DNA from: Hyphomicrobiaceae bacterium
GTDB taxonomy: Bacteria; Pseudomonadota; Alphaproteobacteria; Rhizobiales; Ancalomicrobiaceae
DNA: 64,000 bases
Direction: 5' to 3'
Assembly (NCBI GenBank): GCA_016793065.1
Contig: JAEULV010000102.1
Coordinates: 1 to 64,000 of the forward strand
The position numbers and the translations under genes are program-made. The notes under the pieces are model-generated. The model was given only the letters and a program-made list of their open reading frames with translations, searched no databases and had not been told where the DNA came from. Numbering within the stretch: position 1 is the stretch's first letter; each line of letters starts with the position of its first letter. This document shows, piece after piece, positions 10,569 through 18,085 of this stretch.

Positions 10569-11483
10569 TCAGGCCGCCGGCGCCGTCAGCCGCGCCACCG
10601 GCGCGATATCGCGCGTGCGCGACAGTTCGATCACCGCCGCCTGCACCTTCTCGAAGGCCCGCACCTCGATCTGGCGCACCCGCTCGCGCGAGACGCCGAA
10701 CTCGGCGGCGAGATCCTCCAGCGTCACCGGCTCCTCCGCCAGCCGCCGCGCCTCGAAGATGCGCTTCTCGCGCTCGTTCAGCACGTCCATCGCCTTGCGC
10801 AGCATCAGCTTGCGGGCGTCGAGCTCCTCGCTCTCAACCAGCCGTTCTTCCTGATTGTCGTTCTCGTCGACGAGCCAGTCCTGCCACTCGGACGAATCCT
10901 CGTCCGCCCTGAGCGGCGCGTTGAGCGATGCATCGCCGCCGAGCCGCCGGTTCATCGAGATGACTTCGTCCTCGCTGACGCCGAGCTTGGTGGCGATCTG
11001 CTTCACCTGCTCCGGCTTCAGGTCGCCCTCATCCAGCGCCTGGATCTGGCTCTTCATCCGTCTGAGATTGAAGAACAGCCGCTTCTGGTTGGCGGTGGTG
11101 CCCATCTTCACCAGGCTCCACGACCGCAGGATATATTCCTGAATCGCCGCCTTGATCCACCACATCGCATAGGTCGCCAGCCGGAAGCCCTTCTCCGGCT
11201 CGAACCGCTTCACCGCCTGCATCAGCCCGACATTGCCTTCCGAGATCACCTCGGAAATCGGCAGGCCATAGCCGCGATATCCCATGGCGATCTTGGCGAC
11301 GAGCCGCAGATGCGAGGTGACGAGCTTCTTCGCCGCGCCGGGATCGGCATGTTCCTTGTAGCGCTTGGCGAGCATGTATTCTTCTTGCGGCTCCAGCATC
11401 GGGAACCGCCGGATTTCGTCCAGATAGCGCGACAATCCGCCTTCCTGGGAGGCGATCGCGGGCAAGGACACGGCACGGGCCAT
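10569..11483 (-). CDS. rpoH: RNA polymerase heat-shock sigma factor (sigma-32)
   Basis: RpoH directs RNA polymerase to heat-shock promoters. The 304-residue product has region 1.2 (LSRYLDEIRRFPMLEPQEEY), region 2 (LVTSHLRLVAKIA, EGNVGLMQAVKRFEPEKGFR, LATYAMWWIKAAIQEYILRS), the RpoH-specific box NQKRLFFNLRR and a region 4 helix-turn-helix (FGVSRERVRQIEVRAFEKVQ). The ATG at 11481-11483 is preceded by AGGAAGGG; upstream in-frame starts give non-conserved sequence. It stands alone on its strand, with a terminator after it. A -10-like TATAGT sits about 100 bases upstream of the start on the minus strand, without a clear -35 partner. Alphaproteobacteria often have two RpoH copies; only one is in this window. 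Confidence 0.97.
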   Translation of the reverse strand: MARAVSLPAIASQEGGLSRYLDEIRRFPMLEPQEEYMLAKRYKEHADPGAAKKLVTSHLRLVAKIAMGYRGYGLPISEVISEGNVGLMQAVKRFEPEKGFRLATYAMWWIKAAIQEYILRSWSLVKMGTTANQKRLFFNLRRMKSQIQALDEGDLKPEQVKQIATKLGVSEDEVISMNRRLGGDASLNAPLRADEDSSEWQDWLVDENDNQEERLVESEELDARKLMLRKAMDVLNEREKRIFEARRLAEEPVTLEDLAAEFGVSRERVRQIEVRAFEKVQAAVIELSRTRDIAPVARLTAPAA

Positions 11484-11797
11484 GGAATGCACCCTTCCTG
11501 CAAATTGGTTCGCGGGGCTTCCGGGTCGCAATGACCCCGTTCGGCAACCCCCGCGTGGCGCCCGTCTGGCACGCCACCTTCGAACTATAAGCCCAAATAC
11601 GACAAAACCGCGACTCTCTTTTTCGTAAGGTTGCCTCACCCTGCCGTGATCGACGCCGTGCCCCCGCCCGCCGCGCGCGCCATCCCGCCGCCTCTCGCGC
11701 GGCCTCCGCCCGAAGGTCTGCCCGGCTGAACCATCGCCGCGCGATTTCCCCCTTGCCATCGCCCGCCCGCGCGTCTATACCCCCCGAACCAACCGAC
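11484..11797. other. Intergenic region upstream of rpoH
   Basis: About 310 bases between the divergent rpoH and tRNA-Glu genes. It must hold both promoters. The AT-richer patch near 11580-11635 is the likely rpoH promoter zone. No reading frame is supported. Confidence 0.4.
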
Positions 11798-11872
11798 GCG
11801 CCCTTCGTCTATCGGTTAGGACGGCAGCCTCTCACGCTGCAGAGAGGGGTTCGACTCCCCTAGGGCGCGCCA
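11798..11872 (+). tRNA. tRNA-Glu (CTC anticodon)
   Basis: Acceptor GCGCCCT pairs with AGGGCGC. The D arm reads TCGTCTATCGGTTAGGAC, the anticodon stem GCAGC/GCTGC encloses CTCTCAC (anticodon CTC, reading GAG), and the T arm AGGGG/CCCCT holds TTCGACT. The CCA end is encoded. Confidence 0.96.
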
Positions 11873-12016
11873 CTGGTTTCCTCCCCTCGATTGAATGCGA
11901 CACGGCCTGAAAACGGCACCGCGCCCTTGCGCGATGCTGGGCCAGCGGGACGACGTCGCGCCGCGACCATCAGCGTCCGGCATTCCGCTTTCGAGCAGGC
12001 ATCCCCATCCCGTCGT

Positions 12017-12030
12017 TTGATCCTCGACAA
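12017..12030 (+). promoter_or_regulatory. FNR/FixK-like box upstream of ubiT
   Basis: TTGATCCTCGACAA matches the FNR/FixK consensus TTGAT-N4-ATCAA in 9 of 10 fixed positions (G for A at the start of the second half; compared as TTGA-N6-TCAA it is 7 of 8). It ends 38 bases before the ubiT start. Position and function agree with anaerobic control of O2-independent ubiquinone synthesis. No protein binding is shown. Confidence 0.5.
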
Positions 12031-12068
12031 ATCCCGCCTGCGTCCGATCGGCTATCACGTCGGCCATC

Positions 12069-12662
12069 ATGACCGAATCCGCTGTGCTTCCACGTCTTCC
12101 CGCTCTTGCCGCCCGGTTCATGGCGCCCTTGCCGTTGGCGCCGCTGCGGCTTGTCGTCGATCGGCTGGTCGGCTCCATCGTCGCCCGCCATCCGCGCCTG
12201 TTCGACCGGCTGGGCCCCCATGCCGGCAAGATCGTCCGCATCGATCCGGTCGATCTGCCGTTCCTGTTCGATGTCGACACCACGGCGGATGCGCCGGCGG
12301 TGGCTGTCGTCGATCGCGACGCCGCCGATCTGCGTCGGCGCCAGGCCACGACGCCGGTTGCCCGCATCAGCGGCCCGCTCGCCGGCCTCGTCGGCATGCT
12401 CAACGGCCGGCTTGACGGCGATGCGCTGTTCTTCTCCCGCGACCTGACGGTGGAGGGCGACACCGAGGTGGTGCTGGCGCTGCGCAACGCGCTGGACGAC
12501 GCCGAGCTCGATCTCGTCGCCGAATGGCTGGCGAGCCTCGGCCGGCTGGCGCCGCTGGTCGCGCCCCTGGTCGAGCGGCTGGTGCCGCTGGCCGAGCGGA
12601 TGACCGGGGTGCCGCTGGCGCGCGGCGGCAGCGACGACGGGGATATCGATGACGCCGCTTGA
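12069..12662 (+). CDS. ubiT: Ubiquinone biosynthesis accessory factor UbiT (SCP2 domain)
   Basis: UbiT is an SCP2-type lipid-binding protein needed, with UbiU and UbiV, for oxygen-independent ubiquinone synthesis. The 197-residue product is a single SCP2-like domain (VRIDPVDLPFLFDVD, ARISGPLAGLVGMLNGRLDGDALFFSRDLTVEGDTEVVLALRNALD) with a C-terminal helical tail. Its last 14 bases overlap the ubiU start, so translation is probably coupled. The identification rests strongly on the neighbouring ubiU and ubiV. Confidence 0.9.
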   Translation: MTESAVLPRLPALAARFMAPLPLAPLRLVVDRLVGSIVARHPRLFDRLGPHAGKIVRIDPVDLPFLFDVDTTADAPAVAVVDRDAADLRRRQATTPVARISGPLAGLVGMLNGRLDGDALFFSRDLTVEGDTEVVLALRNALDDAELDLVAEWLASLGRLAPLVAPLVERLVPLAERMTGVPLARGGSDDGDIDDAA

Positions 12663-13635
12663 GCTGATCTGCCCCGCCGGTACGCCGTCCTCGCTGCGCA
12701 CCGCCGTCAATGCCGGCGCCCATGCCGTCTATTGCGGCTTTGCCGACGAGACCAACGCCCGCAATTTCCCCGGGCTCAATTTCTCCCGCGCCGAACTGGC
12801 CGAGGGCGTCGCCTATGCCCGCGCCCGTGGCGCCCGGGTGCTGGTCGCTATCAACACCTTCCCCCAGGCCGGCCGCGAGGCGCTGTGGCACGCCGCCGTC
12901 GCCGATGCCGAGGCGGCCGGCGCCCATGCGGTGATCCTCGCCGATCTCGGCCTCATCGCCCACGCCGCCGAGCGCCATCCCGGGCTGCGGCTGCATCTGT
13001 CGGTGCAGGCGGCGGCGGCCAATGCCGATGCCATCAATTTCTATGTCGAGACCTTCGGCATCCGCCGCGTCGTGCTGCCGCGCGTCCTCACTGTCGAGGA
13101 AATCGCCGCCATCAACCGCGAGATCGCCTGCGAGACCGAGGCCTTCGTCTTCGGCGGCCTTTGCGTCATGGCCGAGGGCCGTTGCTCGCTGTCGTCCTAC
13201 GCCACCGGCAAGTCGCCCAACATGAACGGCGTCTGCTCGCCGGCGAGCCATGTTGTCTACCGCCAGGACGGCGCCGATCTGGTCGCCCGCCTCGGCGATT
13301 TCACCATCCACCGCGTCGGCAAGGACGAACCGGCGCCCTATCCCACCCTGTGCAAGGGCTGTTTCAAGGCCGGCCCCTATGCCGGCCACGTGTTCGAGGA
13401 CCCGGTCAGCCTCGACGCGGCGCAGATGATCCCGCAACTCGCCGCCGCCGGCGTCACCGCCCTGAAGATCGAGGGCCGCCAGCGCAGCCGCGCCTATGTC
13501 GAGGCCGTGGTCAAGGGCTTCCGCCGCGCCGTCGATGCCCACGTCGCCGGCCGTCCGATCCCGGTCGGCGCCCTCAATGCCCTCACCGAAGGCCAGCGCA
13601 CCACCGCCGGCGCCTATCGCAAGACCTGGCGGTGA
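12649..13635 (+). CDS. ubiU: O2-independent ubiquinone hydroxylation protein UbiU (peptidase U32 family)
   Basis: UbiU and UbiV form a 4Fe-4S heterodimer that hydroxylates ubiquinone precursors without oxygen, using prephenate as oxygen donor in E. coli. The 328-residue product has the U32 fold (LELICPAGTPSSLRTAVNAGA, FGGLCVMAEGRC). Its four cluster Cys, Cys172, Cys179, Cys196 and Cys235, have exactly the spacing of the E. coli UbiU cluster ligands (x6, x16, x38). It overlaps ubiT and is followed by ubiV after 4 bases, a clear three-gene operon. Confidence 0.95.
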   Translation: MTPLELICPAGTPSSLRTAVNAGAHAVYCGFADETNARNFPGLNFSRAELAEGVAYARARGARVLVAINTFPQAGREALWHAAVADAEAAGAHAVILADLGLIAHAAERHPGLRLHLSVQAAAANADAINFYVETFGIRRVVLPRVLTVEEIAAINREIACETEAFVFGGLCVMAEGRCSLSSYATGKSPNMNGVCSPASHVVYRQDGADLVARLGDFTIHRVGKDEPAPYPTLCKGCFKAGPYAGHVFEDPVSLDAAQMIPQLAAAGVTALKIEGRQRSRAYVEAVVKGFRRAVDAHVAGRPIPVGALNALTEGQRTTAGAYRKTWR

Positions 13636-13639
13636 TCCG

Positions 13640-14533
13640 ATGCAACTGACCCTTGGCCCCATCCTCGGCAACTGGCCCGCCGATCGCTTCGCCGATTTCT
13701 ACGCCCGCATTGCCGACGAGGCCGACATCGACCGCGTCGTCATCGGCGAGGTCGTCTGTTCCAAGCGCCTGCCGTTCTTCGCCGATCGCATCGCCCCGGC
13801 CGCCGAGCGCCTCGCCGCCGCCGGCAAGCAGGTAGTGTTCGCCTCCCTCGGCCTCGTCACCCTGCCGCGCGAGCGCCGGCAGGCGCGCGATGCCACCGAA
13901 CTCGGCGGTCCGGTCGAGATCAACGACCTGACCATGCTGCGTTATCTCGCCCCCGGCCAGCCCTTCACCGTCGGTCCGCTGGTCAATGTCTACAACGAGG
14001 GTACGCTCGGCTTTCTCGCCGCGCGTGGCGCGCTGAGCGTCTGCCTGCCGCCGGAACTGCCGCTCGCCTCGATCGCGACCCTTGCCCGCGCCGCGCCATC
14101 GACCGGCGCCGACATCGAGGTCTGGGGCTTCGGCCGCGTGCCGCTCGCCATCTCCGGCCGCTGCTACCATGCCCGCGTCCATGGCCTCGCCAAGGACAGC
14201 TGCCAGTTCGTTTGCGCCCAGGACCCCGACGGCCTTGAGGTCGATACCCTCGACGGCGAACCGTTCCTCGCCGCCAACGGCGTCCAGACCCTGTCGTTCA
14301 CCTGCGCCGATGCCCTCGGCGCCGTCGACGCCCTCGCCGCCGCCGGCGTCGCCCGGCTACGGCTGTCGCCCCAGTCCTGCGACATGGTCGCCGTCGCCCG
14401 CATCTTCCGCGACCGCTGCGCCGGCCGCATCGACCCAGCCGACGCCACCACCCGCCTTTCCGCGCTTCTCCCGTCGATGCCCCTGTCCAACGGCTTCATG
14501 CTCGGCCCGGTCGGCGCCGCCCACGTGGCGTAG
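13640..14533 (+). CDS. ubiV: O2-independent ubiquinone hydroxylation protein UbiV (peptidase U32 family)
   Basis: The 297-residue partner of UbiU. Cys40, Cys175, Cys188 and Cys192 match the UbiV iron-sulfur ligand pattern (x12, x3 in the C-terminal group). Other family features are the N-terminus MQLTLGPILGNWPADRFADF and GRCYHARVHGLAKDSCQFVC. The ATG at 13640 follows the ubiU stop by 4 bases; longer in-frame starts inside ubiU are not credible. Together with the FNR-like box, this predicts ubiquinone synthesis under low oxygen. Confidence 0.95.
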   Translation: MQLTLGPILGNWPADRFADFYARIADEADIDRVVIGEVVCSKRLPFFADRIAPAAERLAAAGKQVVFASLGLVTLPRERRQARDATELGGPVEINDLTMLRYLAPGQPFTVGPLVNVYNEGTLGFLAARGALSVCLPPELPLASIATLARAAPSTGADIEVWGFGRVPLAISGRCYHARVHGLAKDSCQFVCAQDPDGLEVDTLDGEPFLAANGVQTLSFTCADALGAVDALAAAGVARLRLSPQSCDMVAVARIFRDRCAGRIDPADATTRLSALLPSMPLSNGFMLGPVGAAHVA

Positions 14534-14638
14534 ACGTTCGACTGCTTCCGCTCGGCGCCGGGAACCCCTCGGTTCGACCGGCGAAAACGGAAGCGATCAC
14601 AACGAGTTGGAAAATTCCATTTCCGCCGCCACCTCTCC

Positions 14639-14694
14639 CTTCTCCCACGCCGCAGGCGTCTCATGTAGACCGTTGGCTCCATGAGCGGGAGAAG
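14639..14694. repeat. Nested inverted repeat between ubiV and the DTW gene
   Basis: CTTCTCCC (14639-14646) pairs with GGGAGAAG (14687-14694), and inside it CTCATG (14660-14665) pairs with CATGAG (14680-14685). This gives a two-level hairpin in the gap between convergent genes. It may act as a terminator-like structure or be a small dispersed repeat; no second copy was noticed in the window. Confidence 0.45.
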
Positions 14695-14735
14695 GTGTCC
14701 CGCAGGGACGGATGCGGGCCGTTTCGGTGCCGATC

Positions 14736-15506
14736 TCAGCCGGCGGGCTTGCGCGGGGGCGCGCTGCCCGGTTTGCCGCGTCGGGCGAACCGCTTCTTGT
14801 TGCGGTAGTCCGGCTTGGCGGCGCGCGGCGGGCCCTTCGGGTTGACTTCGCGGTAGCGCGCCAGCATCCGCGCGAACAGGCCCTTCAGCCCGGTCTCGAT
14901 CTCCGGGCGACCCTCGAGCCGCGCCAGCACGAAGCCGGCGGCTTCGATCGTCGACAGGCCCTCGCGCCGGGGTTCGCGCCTGAGGTTGCCATAGAGCGAT
15001 GCCTCCGGCGGGCGGATCACCACGCGCTTGCCCTTCAGCACCCAGGCATTGCGCCACCACAGCGTCTTGGCCTGGCTCCAGGTGCCGTCGAACACGACGA
15101 TGCCCTTGATGCCCGAGAGCGCCGCGTTCTGGTCGGTCAGCGGCGCGCCGGCCTTGTCCAGCACCAGCATGTCGCGCCCGGGCGGAAACGCGTCCGCCTG
15201 CACCGAGCCCAGATGCAGGATCGCCCAGTCCTTCGGATCGGCCGGCTGCCCCAGCGCCTTTTCCAGGCTCGCCCACGACAGGCCGATCTTGAACACCGCG
15301 TTGGCGAGGTGCTTCACCGCCAGCCGGGCGGTGCCCAGGTCCTTGTCCTGTTCCTGCGGGTGCTGCAGCACCAGGAGCGCGATGCGGTTGTCGATCGGCG
15401 CTTCGTCGCCGCAGATGCACAGGGCGCGCACCTTGCCGCAGTCGCAATAATCGGCTTCGACGGCGGCGGGCGGCGCGGTGGCGGCGGGAATGGTTGGTTC
15501 GGACAA
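14736..15506 (-). CDS. DTW-domain tRNA-uridine aminocarboxypropyltransferase
   Basis: DTW-domain enzymes (TapT/TuaA type) transfer the aminocarboxypropyl group of SAM to a uridine in tRNA (acp3U). The 256-residue product has an N-terminal Cys cluster (DYCDCGKVRALCIC), the signature FDGTWSQAK (DGTW) near residue 140, the RPPEASLYGNLRREPRREGLSTIEA block and a very basic C-terminal tail suited to RNA binding. The start is TTG at 15504-15506 with GAGGA 8-10 bases upstream. It is transcribed alone, convergent with ubiV. The exact modified tRNA position cannot be told from sequence. Confidence 0.88.
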   Translation of the reverse strand: MSEPTIPAATAPPAAVEADYCDCGKVRALCICGDEAPIDNRIALLVLQHPQEQDKDLGTARLAVKHLANAVFKIGLSWASLEKALGQPADPKDWAILHLGSVQADAFPPGRDMLVLDKAGAPLTDQNAALSGIKGIVVFDGTWSQAKTLWWRNAWVLKGKRVVIRPPEASLYGNLRREPRREGLSTIEAAGFVLARLEGRPEIETGLKGLFARMLARYREVNPKGPPRAAKPDYRNKKRFARRGKPGSAPPRKPAG

Positions 15507-15674
15507 GACTGCTTCCTCGATTGAGCGCCGTCCTTACACGCTTCCGCCGCGATGCGCGAGGTCCGCCGCGCCGGCCACGCCGGCCGAAATGCACGCCGGC
15601 GACGCGATGGCGCTTGCGTCGATGCCGTCCGGCTGGCTATTGCCGGGGCTCGCACCCCAACGTTCCGAGGCCCC

Positions 15675-16073
15675 ATGTCCGTCACCATCTATCACAACCC
15701 CGCCTGCGGCACCTCGCGCAACACCCTGGCGATGATCGAGGCATCCGGCGAAAAGCCGACCGTGGTGCTCTACCTCAAGACCCCGCCCGACCGCGCCACC
15801 CTGGCCGATCTCGCCGCCCGTTCCGGCGTCGGCGTTCGCGGCCTGCTGCGCGAAAAGGGTACGCCCTACGCCGAACTCGGCCTCGGCGACCCGACCCTCG
15901 GCGAGGCGCAGCTGCTTGACGCTATGCTGGCGCACCCGATTCTGATCAACCGGCCGATCGTGGTGACGCCGAAGGGCGTGCGCCTGTGCCGGCCCTCGGA
16001 AAAGGTGCTGGAAATCCTTGAAAACCCCGTCGCCGCCTTCACCAAGGAAGACGGCGAGAAGGTCGCGCGCTGA
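15675..16073 (+). CDS. arsC: ArsC-family arsenate reductase (glutaredoxin type)
   Basis: The 132-residue product has the ArsC thioredoxin-like fold. The catalytic Cys11 sits in YHNPACGTSRNTLAMI, with the Arg-containing C-terminal block INRPIVVTPKGVRLCRPSEKVLEIL. The family reduces arsenate to arsenite with glutaredoxin. The ATG at 15675 has GAGG just upstream and matches the family start; a longer in-frame reading from 15552 adds non-family sequence. There are no arsB, arsH or arsR neighbours, so a general redox role (as for YfgD/Spx-like relatives) remains possible. Confidence 0.88.
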   Translation: MSVTIYHNPACGTSRNTLAMIEASGEKPTVVLYLKTPPDRATLADLAARSGVGVRGLLREKGTPYAELGLGDPTLGEAQLLDAMLAHPILINRPIVVTPKGVRLCRPSEKVLEILENPVAAFTKEDGEKVAR

Positions 16074-16087
16074 TCGCGCCGCCTGCC

Positions 16088-16212
16088 TGATACCATCGGG
16101 CTTTGAAAATGACCGATGGTATTCCTGACGCGAATTCCTCATGCCGCTGATGGAGATGAGAAATTCGCGTGTCTTCAAGGGCCGGGTGCGTCGGCACCTC
16201 CGGCCCTTGCCA
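16088..16212 (+). repeat. Dispersed two-hairpin palindromic repeat, copy B
   Basis: First hairpin: ATACCATCGG (16090-16099) pairs perfectly with CCGATGGTAT (16113-16122). Second hairpin: ACGCGAATTCCTCAT (16128-16142) pairs with ATGAGAAATTCGCGT (16156-16170) with one mismatch. A GGGTGCGTCGGCACC-like tail follows. Same orientation as copy C; the two copies flank the gene at 16313-16903. Confidence 0.85.
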
Positions 16213-16312
16213 TGAAACGACGAGGCGACCGGACGGCTTGCGCCCGGTCGCCTCGATTTCTCGTATCATCGACGCATCCCGACGGCTTATCGCGCGCCGG
16301 GTCGGCGGAGCC

Positions 16313-16903
16313 TCACGCCTCGATGTCGAACAGCAGCGACACGGTGGTGCCGTTGCTCGATTTCGAGCCGGTCAGGCTGTAGGTCGATCCGGCCTTGGCT
16401 TCCTTCAGCTGTTCGAGGAACTGCTGCAGCAGGTCGGCGGTTTCCGAGACGCTGGTCGAACTTGACGACGTCGACGACACCGAGCCGTCGTCTTCCTCTT
16501 CCTCGCCGGGCGGCGGGCCACCGGGCGGCGGGCCGCCCGCGCCCCCCGGTCCACCGGGAGGCGGACCGCCGGCGCCGCCGGGACCCTTTGCGAACGTGTC
16601 CTCGAACAGGGTCTTCAGTTCTTCCGCCTGTTCCTCGGTCAGGTCGCCGGCCTCGACCTGCTCGTCGATCAGGCTTTCGACCTTGGCCTGCATTTCATCC
16701 CGGCTCGGCGGCTTCGACGGGCGCGTTCCGGAGGACCGTTCGCTGGAAAGCGTCTGGTCGATCTGGTCGAGCGCGGCGGTCAGCGCCGTTTCGTCGCTGG
16801 CGGCGATCTGGCCGGAGGAGATCTGGTTGCTGAGCTGGGTTTGCAGCAAGTCGCGCGGCGAGAAACTGGGGCGCATGCCTTGCGACGAAGAAATGGACGT
16901 CAT
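16313..16903 (-). CDS. Low-complexity Ser/Gly/Pro-rich protein of unknown function
   Basis: A 196-residue product starting MTSISSSQGMRPSFSPRDLL (ATG at 16901-16903 with GGAG upstream). Part 1 (to about 105) is helical and acidic, with a QTQLSNQISSGQIAASDETAL segment and a second similar helix pair (DEMQAKVESLIDEQVEAGDLTEEQAEELKTLF). Part 2 is a repetitive GGAGGPPPGGP linker followed by EEEEDD and a Ser-rich run. Part 3 is a short C-terminal domain (DLLQQFLEQLKEA...). There is no signal peptide or catalytic motif. It resembles the Ser-start low-complexity proteins often seen in rhizobia. Function unknown. Confidence 0.7.
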   Translation of the reverse strand: MTSISSSQGMRPSFSPRDLLQTQLSNQISSGQIAASDETALTAALDQIDQTLSSERSSGTRPSKPPSRDEMQAKVESLIDEQVEAGDLTEEQAEELKTLFEDTFAKGPGGAGGPPPGGPGGAGGPPPGGPPPGEEEEDDGSVSSTSSSSTSVSETADLLQQFLEQLKEAKAGSTYSLTGSKSSNGTTVSLLFDIEA

Positions 16904-17338
16904 CGCTGTCTCCATCGGTTGACCGGGCGCGTCGGGCAATATGCCCTCGGTCGCCGGCCCTGGCCCCGCGTCTTGCCCCGTCCACTCCACGCTCGGGGTG
17001 CTGTCGCGAGGAAGATCGCCGGCCTGAACTCTGGCTCCGCGCGATCGGGTACTACTCGTCTTGTCCCGCCTTCAGGAGCGCCCCGGCCGGTTAACGAGCG
17101 GTAAACCCATGGATGTTTTTGGTTTCCTGCGGTTTCCTCCCGGCGGACGGAAACAATGCGAAACAAAATTCCTCAAGAATTCATCGGCCCGAATCCGGCA
17201 TGATACCAACGGGCATTGAAAATGACCGATGGTATTCCTGACGCGAATTTCTCATGCCTTCTGATGCAGATGGGAAATTCGCGTGTCCTCTGAGGACGGG
17301 CGCGTCAGCGCCTTCGGCCTCTGGCAAAGTAGTTCACC
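16904..17338. other. Intergenic region with a near-consensus CtrA site and repeat copy C
   Basis: No protein-coding gene is supported. TTAA-CGAGCGG-TAAAC at 17091-17106 is one base off the CtrA consensus TTAA-N7-TTAAC. Repeat copy C occupies 17201-17325, ending just before the response regulator start. Confidence 0.45.
17201..17325 (+). repeat. Dispersed two-hairpin palindromic repeat, copy C
   Basis: ATACCAACGG (17203-17212) faces CCGATGGTAT (17226-17235). ACGCGAATTTCTCAT (17241-17255) faces ATGGGAAATTCGCGT (17270-17284). A GGGCGCGTCAGCGCC tail follows. It lies directly upstream of the response regulator gene and may be in its leader. Confidence 0.85.
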
Positions 17339-18085
17339 ATGAGCCAGCCGATGCATATTCTGGTGGTCGAGGACGACCGCGAAATCGCCAGCCTGATCGC
17401 CCGACATCTTCGGGCCCAGGAATTTCGTGTTTCCCTTGCCCGCGATGGCAAGGATTGCGACCGCATGCTCGCCGACATGCGCGTCGACCTGATCATCCTC
17501 GATCTGATGCTGCCGGGCGAGGACGGTTTCAGCATCTGCCGCCGCATCCGCGCCGGGGCGAAGACCCCGATCATCATCGTTTCCGCCCGCTCCGATGACG
17601 TCGACCGCATCGTCGGACTGGAACTCGGCGCCGACGACTTCCTCGCCAAGCCGTTCAACGCCCGCGAACTGGTCGCCCGCATCCGCGCCGTGCTGCGCCG
17701 GGTCAACGATACCGCGCCGGCGGCCGAGGCCGGCCCGCGCCATCTCGGCTTCGAGGGCTGGCGGCTGGACACCATGACGCGCGAATTGATCAACCCCGCC
17801 GGCGCCCAGGTCACCATCACCGGCGCCGAATTCGATCTCCTCCACGTCTTCTGCCGCCGCCCGGGCCGGGTGATGAGCCGCGACCAGTTGCTCGAACTGA
17901 CCCAGGGCCGCGCCGCCGGCCCGAGCGAGCGCTCGATCGACATCCTCGTCGCCCGGCTGCGGCGCAAGATGGAGCAGACCACCCATGAGCCGCGCCTGAT
18001 CGTCACCGTGCGCTCCGGCGGCTATATGTTCACGCCCAAGGTCGAGCCCCGGGATGAGCCCCGGGATGAGGCGGTGAAGACGTGA
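17339..18085 (+). CDS. OmpR-family response regulator
   Basis: 248 residues: a receiver domain (HILVVEDDREIASLI, phospho-acceptor Asp in LIILDLMLPGEDGF, conserved Lys in FLAKPFNARELVARI) followed by a winged-helix DNA-binding domain (LHVFCRRPGRVMSRDQLLELTQGRA, SIDILVARLRRKME, IVTVRSGGYMF). It is the first gene of a two-gene operon with a sensor kinase; the stop overlaps the kinase start (GTGA). Its acidic tail carries a duplicated PRDE unit. The OmpR/EnvZ-like organisation is clear; the stimulus and targets are unknown. Confidence 0.93.
   Translation: MSQPMHILVVEDDREIASLIARHLRAQEFRVSLARDGKDCDRMLADMRVDLIILDLMLPGEDGFSICRRIRAGAKTPIIIVSARSDDVDRIVGLELGADDFLAKPFNARELVARIRAVLRRVNDTAPAAEAGPRHLGFEGWRLDTMTRELINPAGAQVTITGAEFDLLHVFCRRPGRVMSRDQLLELTQGRAAGPSERSIDILVARLRRKMEQTTHEPRLIVTVRSGGYMFTPKVEPRDEPRDEAVKT

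Noticed and set aside
12649-14533. Reading ubiU/ubiV as collagenase-like U32 peptidases
   Set aside because: The exact UbiU and UbiV cluster-Cys spacing and the adjacent SCP2 gene identify the ubiquinone pathway instead.
16313-16903. Collagen-like or PE/PPE-like repeat protein
   Set aside because: The Gly/Pro run is a short linker (about 30 residues) between helical parts, not a Gly-X-Y triplet array or a PE/PPE domain.
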